In this document: positions 27,701-36,278 of the stretch, piece by piece
Layout: each line of letters starts with the position of its first letter
How positions within the stretch are numbered: the stretch's first letter is position 1
Assembly: GCF_028462125.1 (NCBI RefSeq)
Contig: NZ_CP115468.1
Span: forward strand, 1,416,112-1,480,111
Length of the DNA: 64,000 bases
Origin: Leptospira sp. GIMC2001
Lineage (GTDB): Bacteria; Spirochaetota; Leptospiria; Leptospirales; Leptospiraceae
Direction: 5' to 3'
Notes under the pieces: model-generated
Seen by the model: only the letters and a program-made list of their open reading frames with translations
What the model was told of the DNA's origin: nothing
Databases searched by the model: none
Translations under genes and position numbers: made by a program

Positions 27701-28250
27701 AGTAATTGGAATGGATATGAGTGGCTCCACAGGAGGAATCGCTGATTCGAACATGGGACTAACAATCTTGGACGTAGAGAAAGTTTTCGCTATGCTGTTT
27801 GGAAAAGCATTAGAAGTTTTCGCAGAAAAAATCAGTTATATGGGATTCGACAGCCTAACATCAACTAATGTATATAAGGCAAAAAATAGACTTTGCGTAT
27901 CTTCTTTTCATTCTGGTGGCTCCAATAGAGATGGCGATTTCATACGCTTTGTAAAGGAATATCTAAAAAAAAGTAAGCATGAATTGAAATACTTTTTCTT
28001 TCTATCTGACGGCCAACCTTCAGGTGTAAATTATGATGGAGCCTCTGCTTTATCTGATACTATACTTGCTATGCAGGAAGTCCTAAATGATAAAATTCGA
28101 TTGGTTTATCTGAATGTGGACTCTGAAAAAAATAGTTATTTCGACGATTTTGCAAAAGTAGCAACCTATGCAGAGCATTTTTCAAAACCAACTGATCTTA
28201 TCCCCAAAATACCAGAACTTGTTCGAACTCTCGCAAAAGCAGTTTATTAA
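24708..28250 (+). CDS. VWA-domain protein with internal HExxH metalloprotease motif
   Basis: A 1180-aa protein. A large helical N-terminal region of unknown fold is followed by an HEASH zinc-binding motif (H599, E600, H603; GLGLHEASHIIFG), a Gly/Pro/Glu-rich linker (~775-890) and a C-terminal VWA domain with a complete MIDAS start (VVIGMDMSGSTGG, D1003-x-S-x-S) and later SSFHSGGSNRDGDF and FFLSDGQPSG. The start is TTG inside the end of the MoxR gene, so translation is coupled. MoxR-VWA pairs assemble or disassemble metal-dependent complexes; here the VWA partner may also cleave a protein target. Confidence 0.8.
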   Translation: MLVKEIKGLIPKEVRIRFRENFENYPEKANLFYQSNTVYLDETNISDLIILLSDDKFLDYIRKRKNTPEGRLNFEFDIISSLLSQSINPYLLAEVLKTVSESKVLSIYRRFFKIPVDEITASEFLKNAIRVGVHDLDRMFLYSEFFNSTNFYEISGLYDNKKATGYINLLSYHRNLYISSLPIESILESEDFLGQPAIIRALKLAYLNGEKILIESIFKRFIIAPFPAETGFAMKVLNKRYRNPSGTNKKIDTHFYERTMQCFPVIEDANQEILNDFKSFLETYGNPRDPFETFVWNEVFRLPKEKIPFVLSLFTSYSFISLKTSYQTDPKILLFLIRNILTAISDIKIRNIESGLRKIILKLLITLKPDKRFMRRRGEFLYILKKTNSSLRLEMEFIRLFFFDYIFEAFKRTGAIDSFHASFLNYIDKLYPKLLTQRIEFPQKMSFVLPLIEEGRLRLYSPFLEKFVAYNDEMKELMEVAFSCDLDDLFLEEFEKLDVNSIPDYHSDVMDAFKRNPAFVAEAAIYDYHCAVRFEDALPFIRSQTTFLVGGIEICAGVRGAYTYGNSIYLPEKLNHFKDPKYPLEENRNLTLFVGLGLHEASHIIFGSFNFDLNRYTYKLEKPTLFKTIHNITEDFRIEKYLLESKLISISEDVIPFMNIVFSIANWQNEDRSIAFLLLSYISEMASGIWDKIVEECPEAEIRLQNIFNLPLSKGRFRSIEDMSENWIERLKNMKHENPLSAVPISIEIYEVLSYWQLEFLHDLDEQEPIEKGTHGAGGTSPPKGPASPNHPQSPLSKEDLQALYEDYNNNPQKYRESIQENITALKSRDFLQPINDEEIFEVEEISYEEEGTADVSTRTKADEQLAEDKKEGLFDKIKEKLTKKVKRKGAGKKTIRSLSPHTNSKTRLVEIKEVPIKNEDKTFLTALSHFKDVEIEIEKQLARYIRPNEILEQELNAYEGEIDMEELIEILSGREKVGFFEFLEADLSTAKKTSLEVVIGMDMSGSTGGIADSNMGLTILDVEKVFAMLFGKALEVFAEKISYMGFDSLTSTNVYKAKNRLCVSSFHSGGSNRDGDFIRFVKEYLKKSKHELKYFFFLSDGQPSGVNYDGASALSDTILAMQEVLNDKIRLVYLNVDSEKNSYFDDFAKVATYAEHFSKPTDLIPKIPELVRTLAKAVY

Positions 28251-28279
28251 ACTGTATTTTTAATCATTAAGCCTTTTTT

Positions 28280-28867
28280 TCATGACCAAGCTTCCCAAGC
28301 GATTCTAATTGTAGGTGGCAAATTGGCATTTGGAGAATCTAATGAGAGTAAGAGTTCCCTAGTTGAGCCTGAGAATTTAGTAACAGCCCAGTCTACAAAA
28401 GTTTTCCAATTGTTAGGATTTAACTTTTTATCATTTTTGAAAATGCTCATATTATTTAATATTTTTTTTGTTTGTTCTTTATGTACAAGAGGACTAGTCT
28501 TCTGAGCAAAGACTGGTTTGATATCTGCATCATCTCTGCTTTGAGCTTTCTGAAAAGTCTGATTATTCTTTTTATGTGATGCTGACTTGTATTCTTTAGG
28601 TTTAATTTCCAATTCGTTATACGTAGGTTCTAGTGTACGAATTCTTCCATCAAAAGATTTTTGAGTAACATAACCTAGCTCTCTAAGTTTGGAAATGATG
28701 CGAGATACTGACTCAGTAGAAATGCCAAGTATCTTTGCAAAATGTTTATTCCCTGCCCTGCATGAATTTGATTTGTGTAAATTTTCTATCTCTGCAAGGA
28801 TAATCTTGGCAGATGAATTAATTGGTAAGGCTTCGATCGAAGCTGAAATCCAAGTTCCAGTTCTCAT
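28280..28867 (-). CDS. Rep-like helix-turn-helix protein, copy 2
   Basis: A 195-aa protein clearly paralogous to 6646-7353: same start (MRTGTWISASIEALPINSSAKIILAEI), same HTH (FAKILGISTESVSRIISKLR) and same C-terminal block (FVDWAVTKFSGSTRELLLS...TIRIAWEAW). The linker differs and is shorter. It lies 436 bp downstream of the partition pair on the same strand, the usual place for a replication protein. Confidence 0.7.
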   Translation of the reverse strand: MRTGTWISASIEALPINSSAKIILAEIENLHKSNSCRAGNKHFAKILGISTESVSRIISKLRELGYVTQKSFDGRIRTLEPTYNELEIKPKEYKSASHKKNNQTFQKAQSRDDADIKPVFAQKTSPLVHKEQTKKILNNMSIFKNDKKLNPNNWKTFVDWAVTKFSGSTRELLLSLDSPNANLPPTIRIAWEAWS

Positions 28868-28943
28868 ACATTCCTCATACTCCAGATATAGTTCGCACAG
28901 GGAGCGGAGTTACTCAAATTTTTCCGTCCGAACGTATAGGTCC

Positions 28944-28985
28944 CCTACTCTATTGTAGGATATTTATTTTTGAGGATTATTCCTC
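28944..28985 (-). promoter_or_regulatory. Two hairpins upstream of Rep-like gene 2
   Basis: CCTAC-tctatt-GTAGG (28944-28959) and GAGGA-ttat-TCCTC (28972-28985) sit 77-118 bp upstream of the start, paralleling the hairpins ahead of copy 1. The remainder of 28868-29110 is non-coding and could hold an origin. Confidence 0.4.
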
Positions 28986-29111
28986 AGATTTACCATGTTC
29001 TTTCCTCTGCTAAAGGATTCAGAGATTATGTCTCGTCACGAACGTACGTACCATAACTTTATGGATGTATTTTAGTCAAGTAAATTATGTCTCTAAAAAA
29101 TGGGAGGAAGT

Positions 29112-29140
29112 AAAGGCCAGAGTTAGCAGCTCTGACCTTT
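29112..29140. terminator. Bidirectional hairpin terminator after partition genes
   Basis: AAAGGCCAGAG (29112-29122) and CTCTGACCTTT (29130-29140) pair with one mismatch, with T-rich flanks on both strands. It lies 160 bp after the end of the parA operon and before Rep-like copy 2. Confidence 0.45.
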
Positions 29141-29302
29141 TGGGTAATCTGAAGTTCGGTTCTGGGAACCTGTAACCATACTAAACCAAACTAAATTAAG
29201 TACAAGAATTTTTTATAAAAATTTATAAGTTTAATACTTTTAATCCGAAGCCTGATCAATGATTTGTAATTGTAAATGATAAGTATTCAAAATGCTTTCC
29301 AA

Positions 29303-29824
29303 TTATAATTTAGATAATTCCTTTTTAATTTTACTCAGTTTGGATTCTGTTGCTTGGTATGTTTGTTGGAGTAATTCTTTTATTAAAGCTTTTTCCTTCT
29401 TGGAAACCTGTCCGCCCATTTTCCATCGATTGTAAAGTAATCTTGGTGAATCTTCAGGCTTAGCCTGCGATTGGTTTTCATCAGAAAGGAGTTTTATCGC
29501 CGATTTCAAATCGGCAACCGGTTGCCGATTTAGAAAATCTCTATTCTCATACATTCTGATGTAATTGCGAGCCATTCTTTCTTGGAAAGGAAGATTTGAT
29601 TCAACCCATGGAAGCCAATTGCCATGACCCAATTCTCTTTTTTTGGCAGAGAGTTTCTCTCCAATGAGGATTGAGTTCTGGATTGCATTATTAAGGTTTC
29701 CAATTGTAGAATTATGAAGTTCTACAATTTCTTGAATTGTTCTATCAACTTCAACTTTTATTACTTCTTTGTTGTTTGAGGATCCTGGACGTGGTCCAGT
29801 TATGCTTCCTATTCTAGATTTCAT
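29303..29824 (-). CDS. DUF3102-type partition partner (ParB analogue)
   Basis: A 173-aa protein whose core (NLNNAIQNSILIGEKLSAKKRELGHGNWLPWVES, then RMARNYIRMYENRDFLN) is a DUF3102-type DNA-binding region, common as the second gene of plasmid parA operons. Its start overlaps the end of parA by 4 bp. It probably binds a centromere-like site and contacts ParA. Confidence 0.7.
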   Translation of the reverse strand: MKSRIGSITGPRPGSSNNKEVIKVEVDRTIQEIVELHNSTIGNLNNAIQNSILIGEKLSAKKRELGHGNWLPWVESNLPFQERMARNYIRMYENRDFLNRQPVADLKSAIKLLSDENQSQAKPEDSPRLLYNRWKMGGQVSKKEKALIKELLQQTYQATESKLSKIKKELSKL

Positions 29825-30537
29825 TTTATCTCTTTCGCCAATTCCATAAATATACTTTTATTTTTCTCTGACAATGGCTTAGCCATATCTACACAAGTTG
29901 CTATGGATTCTGATTTCGGAATGAAAGTTTTTGCAAACTTTACTCCGAGGTCTTCCATTGCCTGAGATTTCTTTTCGGATACCATTGTTCTAATCGCTAA
30001 AATTTTGATTTTATTGTCCAAAGATTGATTTGCAAGATCATATACTGCTTTGATTTCGTCGAAGCCTTGAAAGTTCCATCTTGAATATCCAACTGGAGAA
30101 AGCACAAGGTCTGCCGCAAAAATTCCAAGATTCATTTCCATGCATAAAGCTGGAGGTGTATCAATTAATATATAATCATATCCCAATTCGTGAACTGATT
30201 TTCTAAACCTTTGTTGCAATCCGCCATCCCAGCTGAGTGAAAGCATCGTCTTTGATAATCTAGGAGTAGTTGGAATTACATCTATACCCAAGGGTGATTT
30301 AAGAATGCAATCTTGGATTAAGCTAGAACCAGTGAAGGCTTTCGCAATAGACTTGCTTTCAATTTCTTCTACATCCGTTTCTCTTAAGAAATAGTCCGTG
30401 AGGTTATTATTATGATCTAAATCAATGCAAAGTATTTTTTTAGGAAGTGCTTGAGCAAGGAAGACAGTTAATGTTGTTTTCCCAACGCCACCTTTTAGCG
30501 AGGCAATAGAAATTACTTTTGGCATATACATCATCAT
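29821..30537 (-). CDS. parA: ParA-family partition ATPase
   Basis: A 238-aa deviant Walker ATPase: ASLKGGVGKTTLTVFLAQAL (K15, K20), CIDLDHNNNLTDYF, and YDYILIDTPPAL. This is a short ParA without an N-terminal HTH (type Ib-like). The start may be the ATG encoding MPKVIS, 4 codons in. Drives segregation of the replicon together with the overlapping DUF3102 gene. Confidence 0.85.
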   Translation of the reverse strand: MMMYMPKVISIASLKGGVGKTTLTVFLAQALPKKILCIDLDHNNNLTDYFLRETDVEEIESKSIAKAFTGSSLIQDCILKSPLGIDVIPTTPRLSKTMLSLSWDGGLQQRFRKSVHELGYDYILIDTPPALCMEMNLGIFAADLVLSPVGYSRWNFQGFDEIKAVYDLANQSLDNKIKILAIRTMVSEKKSQAMEDLGVKFAKTFIPKSESIATCVDMAKPLSEKNKSIFMELAKEIK

Positions 30538-30659
30538 GACTAATTCAATAGAAATTGGAAAAGCATTTTTCCGATTTACTTAGATTTTTATGTGACATAA
30601 TAAAATTGAAGAACAATTCAGATGATAAACTGGGGAAGGGGAGGGCGGATTGTGACTTT

Positions 30660-31508
30660 TTAAATAGAAACACCTTTCATATTTCTGACTGCATCAAATG
30701 TAGTATCAGGCAATGAGCTATAATCAATATTTGTTACTTCACATACTTCCTGCCATGATGCTGAACCAAGATAATGTGATAGCAACTCAGTTCGCTCAGC
30801 TACATTTAAGTGAGGAATGCTCTTTTCGATAATCTCATTCGTCATTTGAAATTCTTTTTTATCATCAATCAATAGAACTGCGTATTCTTTATTACGTGCA
30901 TATTGCTTAACAGATTCAATATTTCTGATTATTTGATTCCTCTCGGAATACCAATTTACACCTTCAGACGGGCCTACCTCAGTTCTTTTGCCCTCTATTG
31001 CAAGAATGAATTGATCTGTTTCAATAAGGCAGTCAACTTCGGTGAAACCTTCGAATGCCCACCATTTTTTTGAAGATCTTTCAGATCCTAACTTTTCTAG
31101 TTCCTTTAAAGCCTCGACTCTTACTTCCATGTTTCCTACTATCAGAGCCTTTCTTTTTAATTTTGTATTTTCGCTATTTTTTTCCTTTTTTGGAACTTTT
31201 AATTTGTCAGGATTTTCAATTAACCATTTTAGAAAATCTTTTGAAGGTGGAAGTTTAAATTCGAAACACTGTTCTAAACCTATAAAATTAATATTATATT
31301 CTTTTAAGATTCTATCCTTATACTTCCTCAACTGAAGATTGAGTATGTTGATTGAATTATCAATATAGCTAGTTGAGATAGGATTTGCTTTTGGAAATAA
31401 TTTCAGTAAGTTACGTAACCAAAATTTGTCAGATTGATATAACAATTTTTGAAAAACTGGTCGAACGCGGGTAATTGAACTGTTATACTGACCTTTTAAA
31501 ATTTTCAT
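30660..31508 (-). CDS. PD-(D/E)XK-like protein of unknown function
   Basis: A 282-aa soluble protein. Residues ~150-175 (FEGFTEVDCLIETDQFILAIEGKRTE) fit a D...E-x-K nuclease core; a helix with RNQIIRNIESVKQYA follows. It lies 6 bp downstream of another nuclease-like gene on the same strand and was probably cotranscribed with it. Confidence 0.5.
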   Translation of the reverse strand: MKILKGQYNSSITRVRPVFQKLLYQSDKFWLRNLLKLFPKANPISTSYIDNSINILNLQLRKYKDRILKEYNINFIGLEQCFEFKLPPSKDFLKWLIENPDKLKVPKKEKNSENTKLKRKALIVGNMEVRVEALKELEKLGSERSSKKWWAFEGFTEVDCLIETDQFILAIEGKRTEVGPSEGVNWYSERNQIIRNIESVKQYARNKEYAVLLIDDKKEFQMTNEIIEKSIPHLNVAERTELLSHYLGSASWQEVCEVTNIDYSSLPDTTFDAVRNMKGVSI

Positions 31509-31514
31509 TTTAAG

Positions 31515-32012
31515 TCATTTCTCTCTAGATGGATAATCTATATTCAATTCTTCTGCGATTAGCTCAAATCCTTTTTCATTTTTATATTCCTCCATATTGA
31601 GATTTTTTGTTTTAACTTTCTGCCAGCCGGAATCAACAATATTATGATTAATTCTCACAAACTCATTAGATAACGTATAGAATTCAGGTTCTTTCATTCC
31701 TTCGATCGACGGTCTCTTTTTATAGAAATATCCGATATTCAGAAAAACAATAATTAGATAATCAAATGCGTTAAATGATTTATCTTTCACCGGAAATGCT
31801 CGGTCACAGTCTGTCTGGTATCTGCTTTTCACCTGAATGCGGATTTGTTTTCCAGATCTCTTAGGGTCAGGATGAATTGCTATTAAATCATAGCCCTCAT
31901 TATTCGGAGGAGCTTTATAAGTAAGTATATTTCTTCTCATCAAATATCCCATAGCAAGATATTCTGCTCCATGACTAACCACCGGCAAACGCAATGCATC
32001 ACGATTACCCAT
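31515..32012 (-). CDS. PD-(D/E)XK endonuclease-like protein
   Basis: A 165-aa protein with the layout of the group I intron-associated / Holliday-resolvase-like PD-(D/E)XK family: GAEYLAMGYLMRRNILTYKAP, GYDLIAIHPDPKRSGKQIRIQVKSRYQ. Catalytic D and Q-V-K are present. Preceded by a GAGGG ribosome site. With the next gene it may form a small restriction or accessory module. Confidence 0.6.
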   Translation of the reverse strand: MGNRDALRLPVVSHGAEYLAMGYLMRRNILTYKAPPNNEGYDLIAIHPDPKRSGKQIRIQVKSRYQTDCDRAFPVKDKSFNAFDYLIIVFLNIGYFYKKRPSIEGMKEPEFYTLSNEFVRINHNIVDSGWQKVKTKNLNMEEYKNEKGFELIAEELNIDYPSREK

Positions 32013-32479
32013 TGCTTTCCCTCATTTATCATGCCAAATATTGATGCAGTAATGAGCATTTCTAAAGTCAGTTCTTAAGTTTTGGACTGCCTTTTTTTTA
32101 TGGAAAACATTAAACGTCATATCACGATAATTTGCAAAACGAGGAAAAAATAAGCTACAATATTTTAATCAAATTTAATAAAATTAATTATACCAATGGG
32201 TTTTGGATTCAGAGAATTTAATCATTTTAATCTCTATGAAGTAATTATTAGGTTGTTTCAAAATATTAATTTGTCATCACTATTTAACAATGTAGGATTC
32301 TAAAAAAACCGAAATGCTTTTAAAATATTTATGCCGAGCATTTAGAAACAAAGTTAAATTAAGCTGTAGTCATAATGGATTGTCAGAAGTCAGGAAAAAG
32401 AAAAGAGGGCGGATTTTAATATTTTAGGAATATTTTTCTCCGAAAACTTCACTCGATAAACTTCATACTCTCGAGTAGA
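32013..32479. other. Intergenic region without gene
   Basis: About 470 bp, very AT-rich, between divergent genes. It contains AAATGCT...AGCATTT (near 32310-32344) as a weak hairpin. No ORF or RNA gene is recognised. Confidence 0.35.
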
Positions 32480-34042
32480 ATGAAAGAGAATCCTCGCGAT
32501 GACAAAGCAATATTCGTTTATTTTAATGAGTCGAAAGATATTCCAGAATTGATATTCAGATTTTACTCAGAAACATATGCCCTAGAAGTTTGGCCTTATT
32601 TGGGATACTATTATATGGAAATTGATGGGTCCAGAACGGAGCGATTGTCCGCTCCAGAATTTAATTTTAAGCAACTCACTCTTGAAGCGGTTCTCGCAAT
32701 GGATAAAATATATGAGAAAACTATAACCAATTCCCGTCGAACTTGGCGAAGGAAAAGGCATAAAATGCAAATGGAAATAGATAAATGGCTTCGATATTTT
32801 CCAAAGGATAAGAGAAAATTATTCCAAGACTGGCCTGTTACATCTTTGTATACTTGGAAAGCATTAAAGCTTTCTATTCATTCCCAGCCGTATTTTCAAC
32901 TCTGCCAAACGAATCCCATTCTTGCTTATCGCTTGATTCAAAAAGAATTGTGGAATGATCAACATCCATTGATGCGCGAATCCCTCGAAGTTGTATTAGT
33001 TCATAAGCCAGAAATTATTGCCGAATTAGTTGGAATCGTGAAAAAAAATTGGAAAATAATTAGGAAATTGCAATTGTATATTTTTCAAAAGGAAAATTTT
33101 TACAATGAATTCGACAAAATAATTCATTTTGTCGAAGATCCCTACGTTCAAAAAATAGTTCCTCATCTGCCTTCTCTAACCAATAAAGTTTTCAATTTTT
33201 TGAATAATTGCTTTAAGAATGAATATTTATCCTACGTAGAAATCTCATTTTTATTGGATCTAATAAAATTGGAAAATAACGATTATGCAATTAGCAAAGA
33301 ATACAATAATATTTTAGATCGATTTGGACCAAAAGTCAACATGAGCAAATGGATTGGTAGCATTCTAAGAATTTGGGAGGAATGTATTCGACACAATAAA
33401 AATTGGAGAATAAAAAATATTCAATCTTTACTTAAACATGAGATCAGAATGATTAATGATTTGAACAGACTAAACGAAGAGTCCATTGCAAAAGATCCAG
33501 AATATTTTATGACTCCTCCTTTTCCTTGGCAAGATTGGAACCAAGGCAATCTATTCGATAAATCATTGATTGGCGCAAGTATCCATCCTATAAAAAATAA
33601 TTTCGAGTTATTGGTAGCAGGCAAAGAATTTCAAAATTGTTCCTTTTCTTACTTAGATGAAATATCTTTGGAAATATATTATATTTATATTATCAAATTT
33701 GAGAATGGTGAATCCTATATGGCAGGCTTCACAAACATATTTAGGGAAGACGACATCGCGCAATTGAATGACGTTGAATTGGATAATTCTGATCTAATTC
33801 TAGTGCCGAATAAATGTTCCGATAAAATTGACTATTGGAGATTAGAGGAATTCAACGGTATTGGCAATCAGCAACCCCCAGACCATGCTTACGATGTTTT
33901 ATATGATTGGCTTGCATATATAAAAAGAACATTTAAGCAAGATGTAGATCGCATGAATCTTTCCGCTCACAAGGACTGTGATGATCCATCATTGGAAATT
34001 ACACAGAAGGGAGATGATTTTCGTATTTCAATATCCATTTGA
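32480..34042 (+). CDS. PcfJ-like protein
   Basis: A 520-aa soluble protein. The C-terminal third (LLVAGKEFQNCSFSYLDEISLEIYYIYIIKFENGESYMAGF, then EFNGIGNQQPP) matches the pattern of PcfJ-like proteins, a family found on conjugative plasmids and in phage-rich regions, role unknown. The N-terminal two thirds are helical with many Trp. No catalytic motif is recognised. Confidence 0.55.
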   Translation: MKENPRDDKAIFVYFNESKDIPELIFRFYSETYALEVWPYLGYYYMEIDGSRTERLSAPEFNFKQLTLEAVLAMDKIYEKTITNSRRTWRRKRHKMQMEIDKWLRYFPKDKRKLFQDWPVTSLYTWKALKLSIHSQPYFQLCQTNPILAYRLIQKELWNDQHPLMRESLEVVLVHKPEIIAELVGIVKKNWKIIRKLQLYIFQKENFYNEFDKIIHFVEDPYVQKIVPHLPSLTNKVFNFLNNCFKNEYLSYVEISFLLDLIKLENNDYAISKEYNNILDRFGPKVNMSKWIGSILRIWEECIRHNKNWRIKNIQSLLKHEIRMINDLNRLNEESIAKDPEYFMTPPFPWQDWNQGNLFDKSLIGASIHPIKNNFELLVAGKEFQNCSFSYLDEISLEIYYIYIIKFENGESYMAGFTNIFREDDIAQLNDVELDNSDLILVPNKCSDKIDYWRLEEFNGIGNQQPPDHAYDVLYDWLAYIKRTFKQDVDRMNLSAHKDCDDPSLEITQKGDDFRISISI

Positions 34043-34131
34043 GCGAATGATATAATTGAAATAAAATTAGGACTGATTGACGATGTAAGGGATAGGTTCC
34101 TTTAAAGTATGCAATATTATAAAAAAATATT

Positions 34132-36105
34132 CTATTTTCCAGACTTATACATCTTCTCTGCCAAATCAAATTCTTCTCGAAAAGGCAATTGTAACTTATC
34201 CACCATTTCTGGAATTGCTAATTTCCAACTCACATAGTAGTATGCTAATAGGTGATTACCCGAAAATGTTTTTTCTGGTATACTAGTAACAATGTAGCCA
34301 TCTCTATCTGGACTGATTCCGTTCATTCCTATTCTAGCTATTTCCATTGCGATTACTTTAATTCTGTCAATGGACATATTCTTAAAATACTCAAGAGCAC
34401 CTATCATATAAAAAATTATAGATTTGTTGACGCCTTCAATCTCCTGGTTCCGAAGAAACTTTGCCATCTCTAGATCCGATTCTGATACTTCTTGCGATTT
34501 GACTCCCTCTAACGGAGCAGTCTCTTGAAATGATTCTTCAAGTTTTTTTTGTTTTAGGTAATCTTCTTCGATGACGAGATAAAAGAATCGGTCGAGGTCT
34601 AGTCGATTTGACCAACTATCAATTAATTTGTATTCAATGCCCGGTTTTTTAGATTCTTTGTGACTAAGAAATTCTTTATAAAAGCTATCTGCTATTTTTC
34701 TTTCTTTCGGGTTTGCATTAAATAGCTCTTCCATATCTATATTGTAGAGGTCTCTAAATTGGAAGGCATTCACTAGGTTATAAATTTTACTTTTCGAGAC
34801 GACGAGCTCGGATGCTATTTCTAATATATTGGGATCTGTTACAGCCTTAATAGATTCTTGGACAAGATTATATAAAGAAAGGAATTGATAAGGTCTTAAA
34901 TTTTCAATTTTTCTGTATAGATAATCTTCTATAAATAAATCAATCGGTGTGTTGAAAGCTTGAGAAATTATTCCTTCTTGAACAGCAGTTAAGAAATTCG
35001 AAATATCAGTTTCAACTACTCCGCGTTTACGTAATTTTAAAATAGAGGAATTGGAAAATTCATAAAAAGCAGATTTATTTTTTTCATTTGAAGCAATTAG
35101 CTGGTATTTATTATTTTCTTTCGCATCTAAGGCAAACATTAGGTGAGCCAACTCATGCATAACGAGATGATCAATTCCAATTTTTGTTGGTTTGTATTTT
35201 ATAATATGCCTGTCTCTATCATATATTTCTGCATATTCTATTTTGGCGTAGTAAGGGACTTCTTGGGAAGCCTTAATTTCAATAGGAGTTTTCCCTCGAA
35301 TTTCGAGATTGGATTTAAAGTCATTGATAAGTGAACTAGATGTTTTTGATTCAATGATTCGAGTGCTGAGTTCGATGATGTTTCCTAAGGTTTTCTCGAA
35401 GAGGGCATCTTTTTTGGGATTAAATTTTAGGCTTTTAAGATAGTAATTAAATGCTTCAAAGAGATTTCCGGAATTATCGGATATTAAACCTAACCCTTGA
35501 TAGGTATTAGGAAATTCTGGATTTGACCGTAAGGCTCTCTCAAAATAAGTCTTTGCTTCACTAAATCTTCCAAGCTTGCCTAGTTGACTTCCAATATTAT
35601 TTAGTGCCAGGAAGTCGTTAGGATCGATTTTTAATACCTGATTAAAATAAATAAGTGCCGTATCTGGATCAGATTTATAAATAAAGAAAATATTCCCCAT
35701 CATAGTTAGAGCATATTTATTTTTATTGTCCCATTTGAGTGCTTCGATAAGATAATTGATCCCTTTTTCTTGATCCCCTTCTTCTGAGTGGATTTGACCA
35801 AGCATACGGTAAAGATCAGAACTTGTTGGATTTTTCTCAATTAAGGATGCTAGGAGTATTTTGGCATCTTGAAATTTGCCTGCTTCACAAAGGCCAATTG
35901 CTCGATTATATTCTTTGGTGGAAGAATCTAACTTATCTATTTCAATTTTGATTTTAACTCTGTCCCTATCTAGTATGATTTCTGGTTGATAAGAGCCTAT
36001 TGCATAATAACGAGAGAGTTCTTGGAGTATGGACTTTTCATCATCTCTTTTTATGTCTGGAAAAAGAGTAAAAAGAAGATCGTCGAGATTGTAAATGATT
36101 TCCAT
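34132..36105 (-). CDS. TPR protein with HExxH metallopeptidase motif
   Basis: A 657-aa protein. Residues ~65-235 form five tetratricopeptide repeats (for example ALIYFNQVLKIDPNDFLALN, EAKTYFERALRSNPEFPN). A zinc-metallopeptidase motif HELAH (317-321) lies in a gluzincin-like context (HLVMHELAHLMFALD). The C-terminal half is helical and Glu-rich. No signal peptide, so cytosolic. The substrate is unknown. It is a stand-alone gene convergent with the PcfJ-like gene. Confidence 0.7.
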   Translation of the reverse strand: MEIIYNLDDLLFTLFPDIKRDDEKSILQELSRYYAIGSYQPEIILDRDRVKIKIEIDKLDSSTKEYNRAIGLCEAGKFQDAKILLASLIEKNPTSSDLYRMLGQIHSEEGDQEKGINYLIEALKWDNKNKYALTMMGNIFFIYKSDPDTALIYFNQVLKIDPNDFLALNNIGSQLGKLGRFSEAKTYFERALRSNPEFPNTYQGLGLISDNSGNLFEAFNYYLKSLKFNPKKDALFEKTLGNIIELSTRIIESKTSSSLINDFKSNLEIRGKTPIEIKASQEVPYYAKIEYAEIYDRDRHIIKYKPTKIGIDHLVMHELAHLMFALDAKENNKYQLIASNEKNKSAFYEFSNSSILKLRKRGVVETDISNFLTAVQEGIISQAFNTPIDLFIEDYLYRKIENLRPYQFLSLYNLVQESIKAVTDPNILEIASELVVSKSKIYNLVNAFQFRDLYNIDMEELFNANPKERKIADSFYKEFLSHKESKKPGIEYKLIDSWSNRLDLDRFFYLVIEEDYLKQKKLEESFQETAPLEGVKSQEVSESDLEMAKFLRNQEIEGVNKSIIFYMIGALEYFKNMSIDRIKVIAMEIARIGMNGISPDRDGYIVTSIPEKTFSGNHLLAYYYVSWKLAIPEMVDKLQLPFREEFDLAEKMYKSGK

Positions 36106-36278
36106 CGGTAGTCTAGATCACATTATTTAATGTAAAATGATATAGGCAAATAGAAAAACTTTACAATTGATGGAATCAAAATCAAGTATGGAAAAAGTCA
36201 CTAGATCTTTCAAATAATTTCCAATAAATTCCTATACGATAAGCGATTAATATTTAATAAAGTCCTATTGGGAATAAA

